Shown here in pieces: positions 42,516-50,524 of a DNA stretch of 64,000 nucleotides. Source of the DNA: an uncultured Acetatifactor sp. (GTDB taxonomy: Bacteria > Bacillota > Clostridia > Lachnospirales > Lachnospiraceae). A program made the translations under genes and the position numbers. The stretch is from assembly GCA_910578815.1 (NCBI GenBank), contig CAJTSE010000004.1:189045-253044 (forward strand), written 5' to 3'. Positions within the stretch are counted from its first letter, which is position 1, and each line of letters begins with the position of its first letter. A model generated the notes under the pieces. It searched no databases. It was not told the DNA's origin and worked only from the letters and a program-made list of their open reading frames with translations.

Positions 42516-42815
42516 ATGGCTATGACAGAGATCATAAAGCAGCTTGAAAAAGAGATTTTGCAGCAGCGGACAGATGAACAGAAATTAAAAAACGAGATCG
42601 CGGCGGTTGCCTCTTTAGAGTTTGCAGAGCGGGCAGCAGGCGCACTGGATCCAAAGAAACATTTATACAGTTTTGAAGGCTATCTATCATTGCTGCAAAT
42701 GCTAAAAACGGTATTGTATGCGGGTATGCCGCCCGATGATGCGTTAGACGCGGTACAGACCGGTTGGAGCGCGGAAAAGATTTTAGAGTTATGGAGGTAT
42801 TCACAGTATGAATAA
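42516..42815 (+). CDS. hypothetical phage protein, 99 residues
   Basis: A short helical protein starting AMTEIIKQLEKEILQQR with coiled-coil character, then a compact part with FEGYLSLLQMLKTVLYAGM. The start at 42516 follows TAGGGGGCG; the frame is open further upstream, inside the previous gene. It overlaps SSB by 8 bases. No family recognised. Confidence 0.6.
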   Translation: MAMTEIIKQLEKEILQQRTDEQKLKNEIAAVASLEFAERAAGALDPKKHLYSFEGYLSLLQMLKTVLYAGMPPDDALDAVQTGWSAEKILELWRYSQYE

Positions 42816-43203
42816 ATGTCATTTCATGGGGCGATTGGTACGCGATCCCGAAATTCGTTACACACAGAGCGATCAGCCGGTGCCGGTAGCGCACTACACT
42901 TTAGCGATTGATCGCAGGATAAAGCGGCAGGGCGAGCCTTCGGCAGACTTTTTAGATTTTGTCGCATACGGAAAAGCGGCAGAGTTTACGGAAAAGTATT
43001 TAAAGAAAGGTATCAAAGTTGTGGTAACGGCGCGTTGCCAACGCCGCAGCTATGAAAAGGACGGCAGGAAAATCTATGTAATAGAATTTGTCGTAGAGGA
43101 TCAAGAGTTTGCAGAAAGCAAGCGGGCAGCAGAGGGCGAACCGGCAAACAATGACTTTATGCAGATACCGGAAGGAGAGCAGGGCGAATTGCCATTTAAT
43201 TAA
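42808..43203 (+). CDS. ssb: single-stranded DNA-binding protein
   Basis: A 131-residue SSB with the OB-fold signature NKCHFMGRLVRDPEIRYTQS, then VAHYTLAIDRR and VVTARCQRRSYEKDGRKIYVIEFVVED. The C-terminus ends EGEQGELPFN, close to the acidic tail that recruits partners (usually DDDIPF), here with a changed ending. It supports phage replication along with the HUH Rep-like protein. Confidence 0.92.
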   Translation: MNKCHFMGRLVRDPEIRYTQSDQPVPVAHYTLAIDRRIKRQGEPSADFLDFVAYGKAAEFTEKYLKKGIKVVVTARCQRRSYEKDGRKIYVIEFVVEDQEFAESKRAAEGEPANNDFMQIPEGEQGELPFN

Positions 43204-43223
43204 AATTCAAGGAGGATTAGCAA

Positions 43224-44006
43224 ATGCAAACAATTTCAATCATCAGCTTAAAAGGCGGCGTGGCAAAGACCACAACGGCGGTAAACATGGCGTACATACT
43301 GGCAGCAGTACACAAGAAGAAAGTGCTTGTTATCGACAATGATAAGCAGGGTAACGCCTCTAAAGCGTTTGACCGGTACGACACCGAGGACAAGAACACC
43401 ATAGCGCGGGCAATGTTGGAAAGAAATTTTGATGTTTCCGAGATTATCAAGAAAACAAATTATGAGGGCATCGACATTATAACCGCAAACATGGATCTAC
43501 TGGAGGCGAACCTTAAAACCGTAGTAGACGCGGGCAGACAGCAGCAGACGCGATTTAAAAAGGCACTGGCAGCAGTAAGCGGCAATTATGATTTCTGCAT
43601 CATCGACAACGCGCCCGACATTAACATGAGTATCATTAACGCGCTTGTAATGACAAATGATGTGATTATGCCGATCTTTATGGATCAGTATTCATTTGAC
43701 GGCTTGAATATTCTGTTAGAGCAGATCGCGCAGGTGCAGGAAGATTTCAACGAAACACTGAATTTTGCCGGTTGCCTTGTAACGCAGTATCAAAACAACG
43801 ATGTGAACAATTTAAACATTGAAAAGCTGCAGGCGCGGGGGTTGCCGATGTACGCGCAGAGGATCCGCAGGACGGAAAAGAAAGTAAGCGAAAGCACATT
43901 CGAGAAAAAGCCGCTTGTGGAATATTCGGTAAGATGTGGCGCGGCGCAGGACTATAAAAAGTTTGTCGTAGAGTATTTAGGGGGTGCGGATCATGCAGAT
44001 GCTTAA
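43224..44006 (+). CDS. ParA/Soj family ATPase
   Basis: A 260-residue ParA: deviant Walker A LKGGVAKTTTAVNMAYIL at residues 9-26, Walker A' VLVIDNDKQGNAS and Walker B FCIIDNAPDINMS. No N-terminal HTH, so it is the short chromosome/type Ib-like kind. It has AAGGAGG upstream. ParB at 44252 follows after one small gene. The pair suggests stable inheritance as a plasmid at some stage. Confidence 0.9.
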   Translation: MQTISIISLKGGVAKTTTAVNMAYILAAVHKKKVLVIDNDKQGNASKAFDRYDTEDKNTIARAMLERNFDVSEIIKKTNYEGIDIITANMDLLEANLKTVVDAGRQQQTRFKKALAAVSGNYDFCIIDNAPDINMSIINALVMTNDVIMPIFMDQYSFDGLNILLEQIAQVQEDFNETLNFAGCLVTQYQNNDVNNLNIEKLQARGLPMYAQRIRRTEKKVSESTFEKKPLVEYSVRCGAAQDYKKFVVEYLGGADHADA

Positions 44007-44202
44007 ATTTAAAGCCAAATGCCCTTATGAGGTAGGCGATCGGGTACGGTTCGAGAAGGGCGGCGAATTGCAGGTTATGGAAATTACCGACATTTTGACA
44101 CAGATCAGCGCAAAGACCGGACACATTAAATTTATTTTGGAGTTGGACGGTTGGTATAAATTAGATACCGATTTACACGCGGTAGATGTGCCGCGCACTT
44201 AG
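43993..44202 (+). CDS. hypothetical small phage protein, 69 residues
   Basis: Starts inside the end of parA (overlap 14 bases) with GGGGTGCGGA as ribosome site. It has the look of a small beta-barrel (MLKFKAKCPYEVGDRVRFEKGGELQVMEI, shown in part), similar to short nucleic-acid or SH3-like domains. No family named. Confidence 0.6.
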   Translation: MQMLKFKAKCPYEVGDRVRFEKGGELQVMEITDILTQISAKTGHIKFILELDGWYKLDTDLHAVDVPRT

Positions 44203-44251
44203 TAAATACTGGACGAGTACCCAAATAGGGTACAAGGTAAAGGAGGCAAAC

Positions 44252-45625
44252 ATGGGCTTTAATATCAATAATTTCTTAAATGCGGAAAGCAAGAAAGAAA
44301 TAAAAAGCGACTGGAAACCGATCAAGGTAAGCGCAAGGAAATTAAGACCGGCACCGGATAAGAAAAACTTCTATCATGCAGAGGACAAGGAAATTAAAGA
44401 CCTTGCGGAAAGTATAGAGTTGATCGGGTTGCAGCAGTACCCCGTAATTAGACCGGTAGAGGGTACGGACGAATACGAGGTTATAGCCGGACACAAACGG
44501 CGGCTTGCGATTTTGCGGTTACTGGACGAAGGCAAAGCTGAATATGAAATGATCCCCTGCAGGGTGGAAACACCGGACGACATACGAAACGAATTGATTT
44601 TGATTTTTACAAATTCAACGCAGCGGGAAAGAACGGACTATGAAAAGATGCGGGAAATTGAGCGGGTGCGGGAACTTTTAACAGAGTACCAAAAAACCCA
44701 CGAATTGACCGGACGGCGGCAAAATATTATTGCCGAGATTTTGGGAACCAACAAAACAAAAGTAGGAACACTGGATAACATCAACAATAATCTGATCGCG
44801 CCGTTTGTGGAAGAATTTGCAGCGGGAAAAATCAGTACAAGCGCAGCGAATGAGATCGCCGGTTTGGAGCAGGACGCGCAGCAGGCATTATATGAAACAT
44901 ACAAGGAAACCGGATCATTAACCGCCAAAGATGCAAAGGCGGTTAAAGAGCCGCAGGAGCCGTCAGAAACGCCGCAGGAGCCGCCAAAAGAGGAAAAGGC
45001 AATAGAAAATACACCGGAGCCGGAAAAAGGGCAGGAAACGGCGCAGGACGCGCCGGAAAGCGGTTTTATGAATGAGCCGGAAACCAAAGTAACATATAAC
45101 GCGCCCGCACCGGATAACACAGACCGCAAAAGCCTTATTATTAACGGCAAAATAAATATGCACAAGGAATATAACGGCATGGCGGTTAATTATTTCATGG
45201 GTGCGGTGATTGGTTCGGATCTTTTCGGCGTGGAGTTTTGGCAGGGGTGGAAAAAGTGCGATAGTGGAAATTGTGCAAGCCCGCGAGTTTTATATCTTAT
45301 GGATTACGCCGGAACCGCAGCCACATACACCATACAGACCGACACAACCGAGAAATGCAAGGCGGTTTTGACTGATACCGGTTTAGAGGTTTTGAGAGAG
45401 GCAGCAGGGCAAACGGCGGTTATCGGCTATGACGAACTGGCAGAACTGATCGACATTATGATCTATACAAAAGTAATTGAGATTAAAACCATTGAAAGCG
45501 ATATGAAATATTGGGCGCATTGGACGGCTAAAGAATTGGTTTCAATCAGTAATTACTTGACGGAAAGTGAAATTTATGTGTTGCAGGATCTTATGATGCG
45601 CTGCAAAGAAAGGGCGGGGAAATGA
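44252..45625 (+). CDS. ParB-like partition protein
   Basis: A 457-residue protein. Residues about 20-110 are the ParB/Spo0J N-terminal domain (DLAESIELIGLQQYPVIRP, GHKRRLAILRLLDEG; the usual GERR is GHKRR). Residues about 110-200 carry FTNSTQRERTDYEKMREIER and an HTH. A Glu/Pro linker (about 235-290) and a second globular part follow that I do not recognise. AGGAGG precedes the ATG. It likely binds a parS-type site with the ParA protein. Confidence 0.88.
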   Translation: MGFNINNFLNAESKKEIKSDWKPIKVSARKLRPAPDKKNFYHAEDKEIKDLAESIELIGLQQYPVIRPVEGTDEYEVIAGHKRRLAILRLLDEGKAEYEMIPCRVETPDDIRNELILIFTNSTQRERTDYEKMREIERVRELLTEYQKTHELTGRRQNIIAEILGTNKTKVGTLDNINNNLIAPFVEEFAAGKISTSAANEIAGLEQDAQQALYETYKETGSLTAKDAKAVKEPQEPSETPQEPPKEEKAIENTPEPEKGQETAQDAPESGFMNEPETKVTYNAPAPDNTDRKSLIINGKINMHKEYNGMAVNYFMGAVIGSDLFGVEFWQGWKKCDSGNCASPRVLYLMDYAGTAATYTIQTDTTEKCKAVLTDTGLEVLREAAGQTAVIGYDELAELIDIMIYTKVIEIKTIESDMKYWAHWTAKELVSISNYLTESEIYVLQDLMMRCKERAGK

Positions 45626-45846
45626 CAGACAGAGAAAAGGAAATTGTAAAAGACTTAAATCATTCTCTTTATACGGTGGAGTATTTGGAGGAATGGATAA
45701 ACAGAAATGATAATGTTTTCGTGAACGCGCCCGCCGCATTGCAGGCTATGAGTGCCAAAGGATATTATGAGGCAGTTAAAAGAATGGCGGCAAGCGAGCC
45801 GCCGCGAATGACAGGGCGCGAGGCGGTGGCAAGGTTATTCAGATAA
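45622..45846 (+). CDS. hypothetical small phage protein, 74 residues
   Basis: Overlaps the end of the ParB gene by 4 bases (ATGA), so it is coupled. It is an all-helical protein with REKEIVKDLNHSLYTVEYLE at the start. No recognised domain. Confidence 0.6.
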   Translation: MTDREKEIVKDLNHSLYTVEYLEEWINRNDNVFVNAPAALQAMSAKGYYEAVKRMAASEPPRMTGREAVARLFR

Positions 45847-45854
45847 ACAGCAGA

Positions 45855-45880
45855 GGCAGCAGGCATAAAACCCTGCTGCC
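45855..45880 (+). other. 9-bp perfect hairpin between genes
   Basis: GGCAGCAGG at 45855-45863 and CCTGCTGCC at 45872-45880, 8-base loop, no T run. It ends 6 bases before the ribosome site of the next gene and could control its translation. Confidence 0.6.
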
Positions 45881-45895
45881 CGAAGGAGGTATACA

Positions 45896-46210
45896 GTGAA
45901 AAATAAATTAGCTTATATATGCAGCCCATACAGAGGCAACACATATCAGCGGATCCGAAATATTGCATACGCGCGGCACATAACCCGCGTAGCGTTGGAA
46001 TTAGGCTATACACCGATTGCCACACACTTATATTTACCGCAGATATTAAACGATGATATACCGGCACAGCGGCGGCGCGGTTTGAAAGCCGGTAAAGACA
46101 TTCTGAACACCTGCGGCACAATTATTATAGGCGCGAGATACGGCATCAGCGAGGGCATGGCAGCAGAGATAGAGGCGGCAGCGGGAAAAGATACCATTAT
46201 CATAATTTAG
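45896..46210 (+). CDS. DUF4406/DUF7768-like deoxyribosyltransferase-fold protein
   Basis: A 104-residue protein with the start LAYICSPYRGNTYQRIRNIAYARH and GISEGMAAEIEAA near the end, typical of the short nucleoside 2-deoxyribosyltransferase-like proteins of phages. They may act on nucleotides, but the activity is unproven. The GTG start has GAGGTATACA upstream. Confidence 0.75.
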   Translation: MKNKLAYICSPYRGNTYQRIRNIAYARHITRVALELGYTPIATHLYLPQILNDDIPAQRRRGLKAGKDILNTCGTIIIGARYGISEGMAAEIEAAAGKDTIIII

Positions 46211-46218
46211 GAGGGTAT

Positions 46219-46437
46219 ATGGCGCAGTATTGCAGGTATTGCACTTTTCTTGTAACCGGAAACGGTATCTATTGCACCGAGTTAAACAAAGAGATAAGCG
46301 AAAAACGCGCAAAGAGCGTAAACAAATGCAATTCTTTTGATTTGAACCCGATAGATGCGTTTGGAGAAAATGAAAAGGGCTATACACCGAGAAAACCAAA
46401 ACAAAAAGAATGTAGCGGGCAATTAAGCCTATTTTGA
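46219..46437 (+). CDS. small Cys-containing phage protein, 72 residues
   Basis: A zinc-binding-looking protein: QYCRYCTFLVTGNGIYCTEL and NKCNSFDLN hold four to five cysteines, followed by a tail ending SGQLSLF, which recalls the PIP-like or clamp-binding QLSLF motif of DNA replication partners. The role is inferred only from that motif. Confidence 0.6.
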   Translation: MAQYCRYCTFLVTGNGIYCTELNKEISEKRAKSVNKCNSFDLNPIDAFGENEKGYTPRKPKQKECSGQLSLF

Positions 46438-46450
46438 AAGGAGGCAGCTT

Positions 46451-46756
46451 ATGATCCATGCACTGAAAACGGCACCGGCATATTTTGAGGCATCGGCAGC
46501 AGGCATAAAGGGGTTTGAGGTAAGAAAGAATGACCGCCCATATAGCCCCGGCGATTATGTGGCATTGAATGAATGGAACGGCGAGTGTTACACCGGAAAA
46601 TGCACGTTGCATAAAATTGTTTATATTCTGTCTGACACAGAGTATTGCAAAGAAGGCTATGTAATTTTAGGGTTGGAACCATGCGCGATTAGAACGCGGG
46701 GAGAAATGCGGGAGCCTATTTCATGCGATAGAGGGGTGCCGGTATATGAAAGATAA
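46451..46756 (+). CDS. DUF3850/ASCH-like phage protein
   Basis: A 101-residue protein with HALKTAPAYFEASAAGIKGFEVRKNDR and PGDYVALNEWN, followed by VYILSDTEYCKEGYVILGLE, the pattern of DUF3850, a PUA/ASCH-like RNA-binding fold common in phages. GGAGG upstream. Confidence 0.75.
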   Translation: MIHALKTAPAYFEASAAGIKGFEVRKNDRPYSPGDYVALNEWNGECYTGKCTLHKIVYILSDTEYCKEGYVILGLEPCAIRTRGEMREPISCDRGVPVYER

Positions 46757-47063
46757 TCCATTCAAATTATTTCAAACAATGGTTAGTGCCTATATATACA
46801 ATGCGAATTACCGCATATTGCAGGAAATGGGAGCCGGTAACGCGATGTTAAAAGAGTATGAGAAGTACAAAGAGGCACCATTAGAGGAATTACAGAAAGC
46901 GGGCGCGTATGTGACAGCATGGCAGCAGGCGAAAGTGGCAGAGATAACCAAAGAGGCGTATTTAGAGGCGCAGCGGAGGCAGGAAATGGAAAAAGCCGAT
47001 TATGAGGAAAAACAGAGTTTCGGCATTATGGCGGCAGCACAAATAAAAAAGTATACGAGTTAA
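46746..47063 (+). CDS. hypothetical phage protein, 105 residues
   Basis: A helical, charged protein (YEKYKEAPLEELQKAGAYVT, then KAQRRQ-like repeats), overlapping the previous gene by 11 bases. It recalls small DNA-packaging or scaffold accessory proteins in composition, but no family is recognised. Confidence 0.55.
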   Translation: MKDNPFKLFQTMVSAYIYNANYRILQEMGAGNAMLKEYEKYKEAPLEELQKAGAYVTAWQQAKVAEITKEAYLEAQRRQEMEKADYEEKQSFGIMAAAQIKKYTS

Positions 47064-47073
47064 GGAGGCAATC

Positions 47074-47325
47074 ATGGCAAAAGGTTTAAAGCTGAACAGA
47101 GAACAGTATAAAAGGGTTAAGCGCATGGATCATAAGCAAATGGAAGATTTCATTTGCAATACGTATAACGAGGGTTACACAGACGGCAAGGCGGCAGCAG
47201 AACCGAGGATCAAGCCCTCTGACATTGCATCAGTTTTGATTGAGATTAAAGGCGTAGGAACCAAGAAAGCCGCCGAGATCATGACAGCGGTAAACAAATT
47301 ATATGAAAGAGGCGTGAAAGCGTGA
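47074..47325 (+). CDS. small protein with helix-hairpin-helix-like motif
   Basis: 83 residues; the end has VLIEIKGVGTKKAAEIMTAV, matching the GVGxxxA hairpin of HhH DNA-binding motifs. GGAGG upstream. Likely binds DNA or RNA. It overlaps the next gene by 4 bases. Confidence 0.6.
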   Translation: MAKGLKLNREQYKRVKRMDHKQMEDFICNTYNEGYTDGKAAAEPRIKPSDIASVLIEIKGVGTKKAAEIMTAVNKLYERGVKA

Positions 47326-47477
47326 AAAAGAAACAAATAGAGGCAGAATGGAAAGTAAAGCAGGGGGCGGGCGGTTGGGCGATAGGCTATTTTGTATGTA
47401 GTAATTGCGGGTATAAATCGGGAGAAGATACGCCGGTATGCCCGCAATGCAAAGCAAACATGAAAAAGATTAAATGA
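47322..47477 (+). CDS. short zinc ribbon protein, 51 residues
   Basis: Starts with GTG, overlapping the previous stop by 4 bases, and codes for a compact zinc ribbon: VCSNCGYKSGEDTPVCPQCK with two CxxC pairs. Such small proteins are common in phage genomes and are easily missed. Confidence 0.7.
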   Translation: MKKKQIEAEWKVKQGAGGWAIGYFVCSNCGYKSGEDTPVCPQCKANMKKIK

Positions 47478-47494
47478 TATTAAGGAGGCATTGC

Positions 47495-47935
47495 ATGATG
47501 TTATATGAACAGGTGGAGAAAAGGGAAAAAGAGGCTTGCGGGGGGGGAGTTACGACAGTAACCGGCAGTTGTAAATTTTGCGGGCAGGTAGCAACGCGAA
47601 AAGCATTAGAGGAATGGAGCCAAGAGGAAATAGACGAACTGGCAACCGAAACTTGCGAATGTGTGGACGCGCGGATCTATGCACACAAGAAAGGGCAGAA
47701 AGAAAGAGCAAATGCCCGCATTGATCTATTATTCGGCAAAGACAATAAAAGCGTTACGGTGCCCGATGCAGCAGTTGACCTGCTGCATAAAGCCGTTTAT
47801 CCGGTATGTGAGGGTTTCATACAAAGTATTACCGTAGACATTGGAAACGGCGTTAAAGGCAAGATCAATATTACGTCAAAGGGAATTGTTAAAGTAGCGC
47901 GTACAAAGACAGATACAAGCACATACGAGGCGTAA
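47495..47935 (+). CDS. hypothetical phage protein with Cys-rich start, 146 residues
   Basis: Starts at the ATG with AAGGAGG upstream (the open frame begins earlier). Residues about 15-60 carry CGGGVTTVTGSCKFCGQ and ETCECVDARI with four or more cysteines, then a helix and a soluble part (VDLLHKAVYPVCEGFIQ). Its codons at 47540-47547 hold a G8 tract in frame. No family recognised. Confidence 0.55.
   Translation: MMLYEQVEKREKEACGGGVTTVTGSCKFCGQVATRKALEEWSQEEIDELATETCECVDARIYAHKKGQKERANARIDLLFGKDNKSVTVPDAAVDLLHKAVYPVCEGFIQSITVDIGNGVKGKINITSKGIVKVARTKTDTSTYEA
47540..47547 (+). repeat. G8 tract inside a phage gene
   Basis: Codes for Gly-Gly and part of the next codon near the N-terminus of the 146-residue protein. 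In its present length the frame is open. Confidence 0.9.
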
Positions 47936-47948
47936 AGGGGGCGTTAAA

Positions 47949-48473
47949 ATGCGTAAGGGCAGGATAATCTGCATTGACATTGAAACAACCGGATTAGACC
48001 GCATAGAGGACGAGATCCTGCAAGTGGCAATCATAAACGGCAGAGGGAAAACACTTTACAATTCCTATATCAGACCGGACAAAAAAAGAACGTGGCAGCA
48101 GGCAGAGGCGATCAATAAAATTAACTGGCAGGCGGTAAAAAATGCGCCGTCAATCCGGCATGAGAAACGCAAGATCGAAAAGGTATTAAAAAGAGCCGGT
48201 TTAATTGTCGGTTACAATCTGAAAGCGTTTGATTTGCCATTTATGGCAGCAAAAGGCATCAACACAGCAGTAAAAGCTAAAATATGCGATGTGATGTTAG
48301 AATTTGCGCCGGTAGCGGGAGAACGAGATACGGAGCGCGGTGGTTACAAATGGAAGTCATTAAGATTTTGCGCCGATTGGTACGGTTATACAAATTATAA
48401 ACCGCATGATGCGCTTGAAGATGTGCGGGCAACGCTGCATTGCTATTATGCGATGCGGAAAGGGGGAAGATAA
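47949..48473 (+). CDS. DnaQ-like 3'-5' exonuclease
   Basis: A 174-residue DEDDh exonuclease: ExoI CIDIETTGLD (residues 8-17), ExoII IVGYNLKAFDLPFM, ExoIII PHDALEDVRA (His-Asp). It degrades single strands and may proofread or trim phage DNA. The stop overlaps the next start by one base. Confidence 0.9.
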   Translation: MRKGRIICIDIETTGLDRIEDEILQVAIINGRGKTLYNSYIRPDKKRTWQQAEAINKINWQAVKNAPSIRHEKRKIEKVLKRAGLIVGYNLKAFDLPFMAAKGINTAVKAKICDVMLEFAPVAGERDTERGGYKWKSLRFCADWYGYTNYKPHDALEDVRATLHCYYAMRKGGR

Positions 48474-48625
48474 TGAAAAAGGGGCAGAAATGGAAAACAT
48501 TTACCATACCAGAAGAAAAACGGCACAGAAGGCATATAGTGGCTGAAAGTTTCAAAACAAGATTACTAAGACACATGGAAAAGGAGGCAGAAAATGAACA
48601 GACGGCAGAAAAAGAAAGCATTTAA
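48473..48625 (+). CDS. small basic phage protein, 50 residues
   Basis: Starts on the last base of the exonuclease stop (TAATG). Lys/Arg-rich with FTIPEEKRHRRHIVAESF. No family named; it overlaps the next ORF. Confidence 0.5.
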   Translation: MKKGQKWKTFTIPEEKRHRRHIVAESFKTRLLRHMEKEAENEQTAEKESI

Positions 48626-48950
48626 AAAGCGTTTCGGTTTCAACCCGCCGCGCGGCATCGGCATAAGGACGGCAACGCGGATCATGGAACACAAGGAAAC
48701 AATCATAGCAATATTTGAACGGCTGAAAGCTGCCATACTGAACTTGTGGGAGCAGGTAAAGAAACCGGCGTTAGAACTGGCAGAGGCACTAAAGGAAATT
48801 CACACAGCTTTTATTACACCGGCAGAGAGGCGGCGCAGGCAGTATATAGCGGTTGAAGATTTCCGAACAAAATTATTATTGCGGCAGCAGGAAAGAGAGG
48901 CGAAACGGCTTGAAGGCAATTCTGACATACACAACCATGATAGACGATAA
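48594..48950 (+). CDS. hypothetical phage protein, 118 residues
   Basis: Basic N-terminus (MNRRQKKKAFKKRFGF) and a helical body. AAAAGGAGG precedes it. It overlaps its neighbours on both sides. No domain recognised. Confidence 0.55.
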   Translation: MNRRQKKKAFKKRFGFNPPRGIGIRTATRIMEHKETIIAIFERLKAAILNLWEQVKKPALELAEALKEIHTAFITPAERRRRQYIAVEDFRTKLLLRQQEREAKRLEGNSDIHNHDRR

Positions 48951-49188
48951 GAAAGTAGAGGAAACGAGGCTATTTGACACAGAAAAGGCAAAGAAAATTT
49001 GTGGTATAAAAAATGGTTTTGGATATGAGGCAAAAGAGATCTACATAACAGAAAAAGGCGTAATATTCATACACCATGTAACAGACAAAAAAATAACAGT
49101 ACCGGATCAAAAGGATATTAAAAGAAAAATCGGTGAGAATGAGCCGGAAAAATATATTGAATTTTTTGGAGAAGTGGAGGAAGGCTAA
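48910..49188 (+). CDS. hypothetical phage protein, 92 residues
   Basis: The TTG at 48910 has AGAGAGG 9 bases upstream, giving KAILTYTTMIDDKK as the N-terminus. It has short beta-strand-like segments (AKEIYITEKGVIFIHHV). No family recognised. Confidence 0.55.
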   Translation: MKAILTYTTMIDDKKVEETRLFDTEKAKKICGIKNGFGYEAKEIYITEKGVIFIHHVTDKKITVPDQKDIKRKIGENEPEKYIEFFGEVEEG

Positions 49189-49189
49189 C

Positions 49190-49762
49190 ATGGCGGTATC
49201 AAAAGAGGTAAAGGAAACAATAGCGATAACCATTGACGAGGTATTCAAGAAAATGAATAGCATATCATGGTTGGAGCGGCAAAAGGCAATGAAGGACGAG
49301 GCATTTAAAAACACTGAAAAGATCCTTTATTGTTTCAGTATCTTAAAAGAACACGTTGCAGACGAGGAGGCATATTTAGGCATGATCGGCAAAAAGAAAA
49401 GCGGCAGCGTGGTTAGATACTCTAAAAACAGAGTGGAAAAGCCGGACGAGGATCAATTACTGGAGGATCGCCTTGCATCATACCGGCGCAGTAAAAACGA
49501 TGTGGAACGCATAGAAAAGGCATTGAAAAAGATTGAGGGCAAAAAGGGCTATGAGGTTATACAGATGCGGTATTTGCAGCGCAAGAAGATAACCGAGAAC
49601 GGAAAGCAGACGGAGGAAGTTTACACGTTTGAGGAAATAGCGGATATTTTGAGCGGGCAGCAGGGTTATAATGACAATCTGAACGAAAAGACCGTAAGGA
49701 ATTATAAAAACGCGCTTGTGCGCGATATGGCGATTTTTTTATTCGGATCCGATGCGGTATAG
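49190..49762 (+). CDS. phage late activator-like protein, sigma region 4-like
   Basis: A 190-residue protein. The C-terminal third has VIQMRYLQRK, then TFEEIADILSGQQGYND, then NEKTVRNYKNALVRDMAIFLFGS, an HTH with the sigma-70 region 4/ArpU-like layout that phages use to turn on late genes. The start at 49190 has GGAGG upstream. It lies directly before the promoter at 49851, so activation of that promoter is plausible. Confidence 0.7.
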   Translation: MAVSKEVKETIAITIDEVFKKMNSISWLERQKAMKDEAFKNTEKILYCFSILKEHVADEEAYLGMIGKKKSGSVVRYSKNRVEKPDEDQLLEDRLASYRRSKNDVERIEKALKKIEGKKGYEVIQMRYLQRKKITENGKQTEEVYTFEEIADILSGQQGYNDNLNEKTVRNYKNALVRDMAIFLFGSDAV

Positions 49763-49850
49763 CATGGGCGGCGAAAAGCGCGTATTTGCGGCGCATACGA
49801 GGCGCAGGCGGGCAGAAAAGGGGCTTGACAACACGCCCGATTTGCCGCCC

Positions 49851-49879
49851 TTCACAAGTCCGTTTAACTATGTTATAAT
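49851..49879 (+). promoter_or_regulatory. phage late promoter
   Basis: TTCACA at 49851-49856 and TATAAT at 49874-49879, with a 17-base spacer. It begins the packaging and structural gene run. Confidence 0.7.
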
Positions 49880-49908
49880 CTTTACAATTTCAAAACTATG
49901 CAGATTAA

Positions 49909-49943
49909 AGCGCGGCGGTTTCCGTTTGGGATCATGCCGCGCT
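49909..49943 (+). promoter_or_regulatory. hairpin between late promoter and first late gene
   Basis: AGCGCGGC at 49909-49916 and GCCGCGCT at 49936-49943 form an 8-bp GC-rich stem with a 19-base loop, about 30 bases after the -10 box. A loose T tract (ATTTCTAT) follows. It could be an attenuator or antitermination site. Confidence 0.5.
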
Positions 49944-49968
49944 ATTTCTATATACGGAGGCGGGCGCA

Positions 49969-50420
49969 TGGCGTTAATGAAATATTGCAATAGAACCGGC
50001 TGCAATCGGTTAGTACCGCAGGGCGTTAAGTATTGCGCGGCGCATACGGTAGGAAAGACAGCAGAGAACCGGCAGAGGCATAAAGAATATGATGCACATT
50101 GCCGCAACCAGACAGCGAAAGACTTTTACAATAGCACAGAATGGAAAGCAGCAAGGGCGCGGGCGTTGGCGAGAGATACAAACATAGATATTTATTTGTA
50201 TATCATGGAGGGCAGGATTGTACCGGCTGACACAGTGCATCATATTGTGGAGTTAATGGAGGACTATTCCAAGCGGTGCGATATGGATAACCTTATCAGC
50301 ATATCAGAGGCAACGCATAGCATGATAAGCAAGGCATACAAGGACGCTGCAAGGAAGGCAGCGATGCAGCAGACACTAAGGGAGTGCATACAAGAGTATA
50401 AACGGAGGCTTGCGGGGTAG
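49969..50420 (+). CDS. HNH endonuclease next to terminase
   Basis: A 150-residue HNH protein: CNRTGCNRLVPQGVKYCAAH zinc-binding start, then the HNH core as TVHHIVELMEDYSKRCD with NLISISEATHSM. In cos-type phages an HNH protein beside terS is required for terminase cutting. The start has GGAGG upstream. Confidence 0.85.
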
Positions 50421-50524
50421 GGGGTGCAAAAAAGTTTTGAGCCGTTCCTGCCAAGACCGCAGCCCCCCTAAATTTACGCAAAAACTCCCTAAATGAACAT
50501 TTTTCGGAAAGGGGGTTGCGGGGC
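50421..50524 (+). other. candidate cos region
   Basis: A 104-base gap between the HNH gene and terS. It holds CCGCAGCCCCC near 50458 and GGGGGTTGCGG near 50512, an 11-bp inverted repeat with one G-U mismatch around a 43-base loop. Position and symmetry fit a cos or terminase-binding site. Confidence 0.35.
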
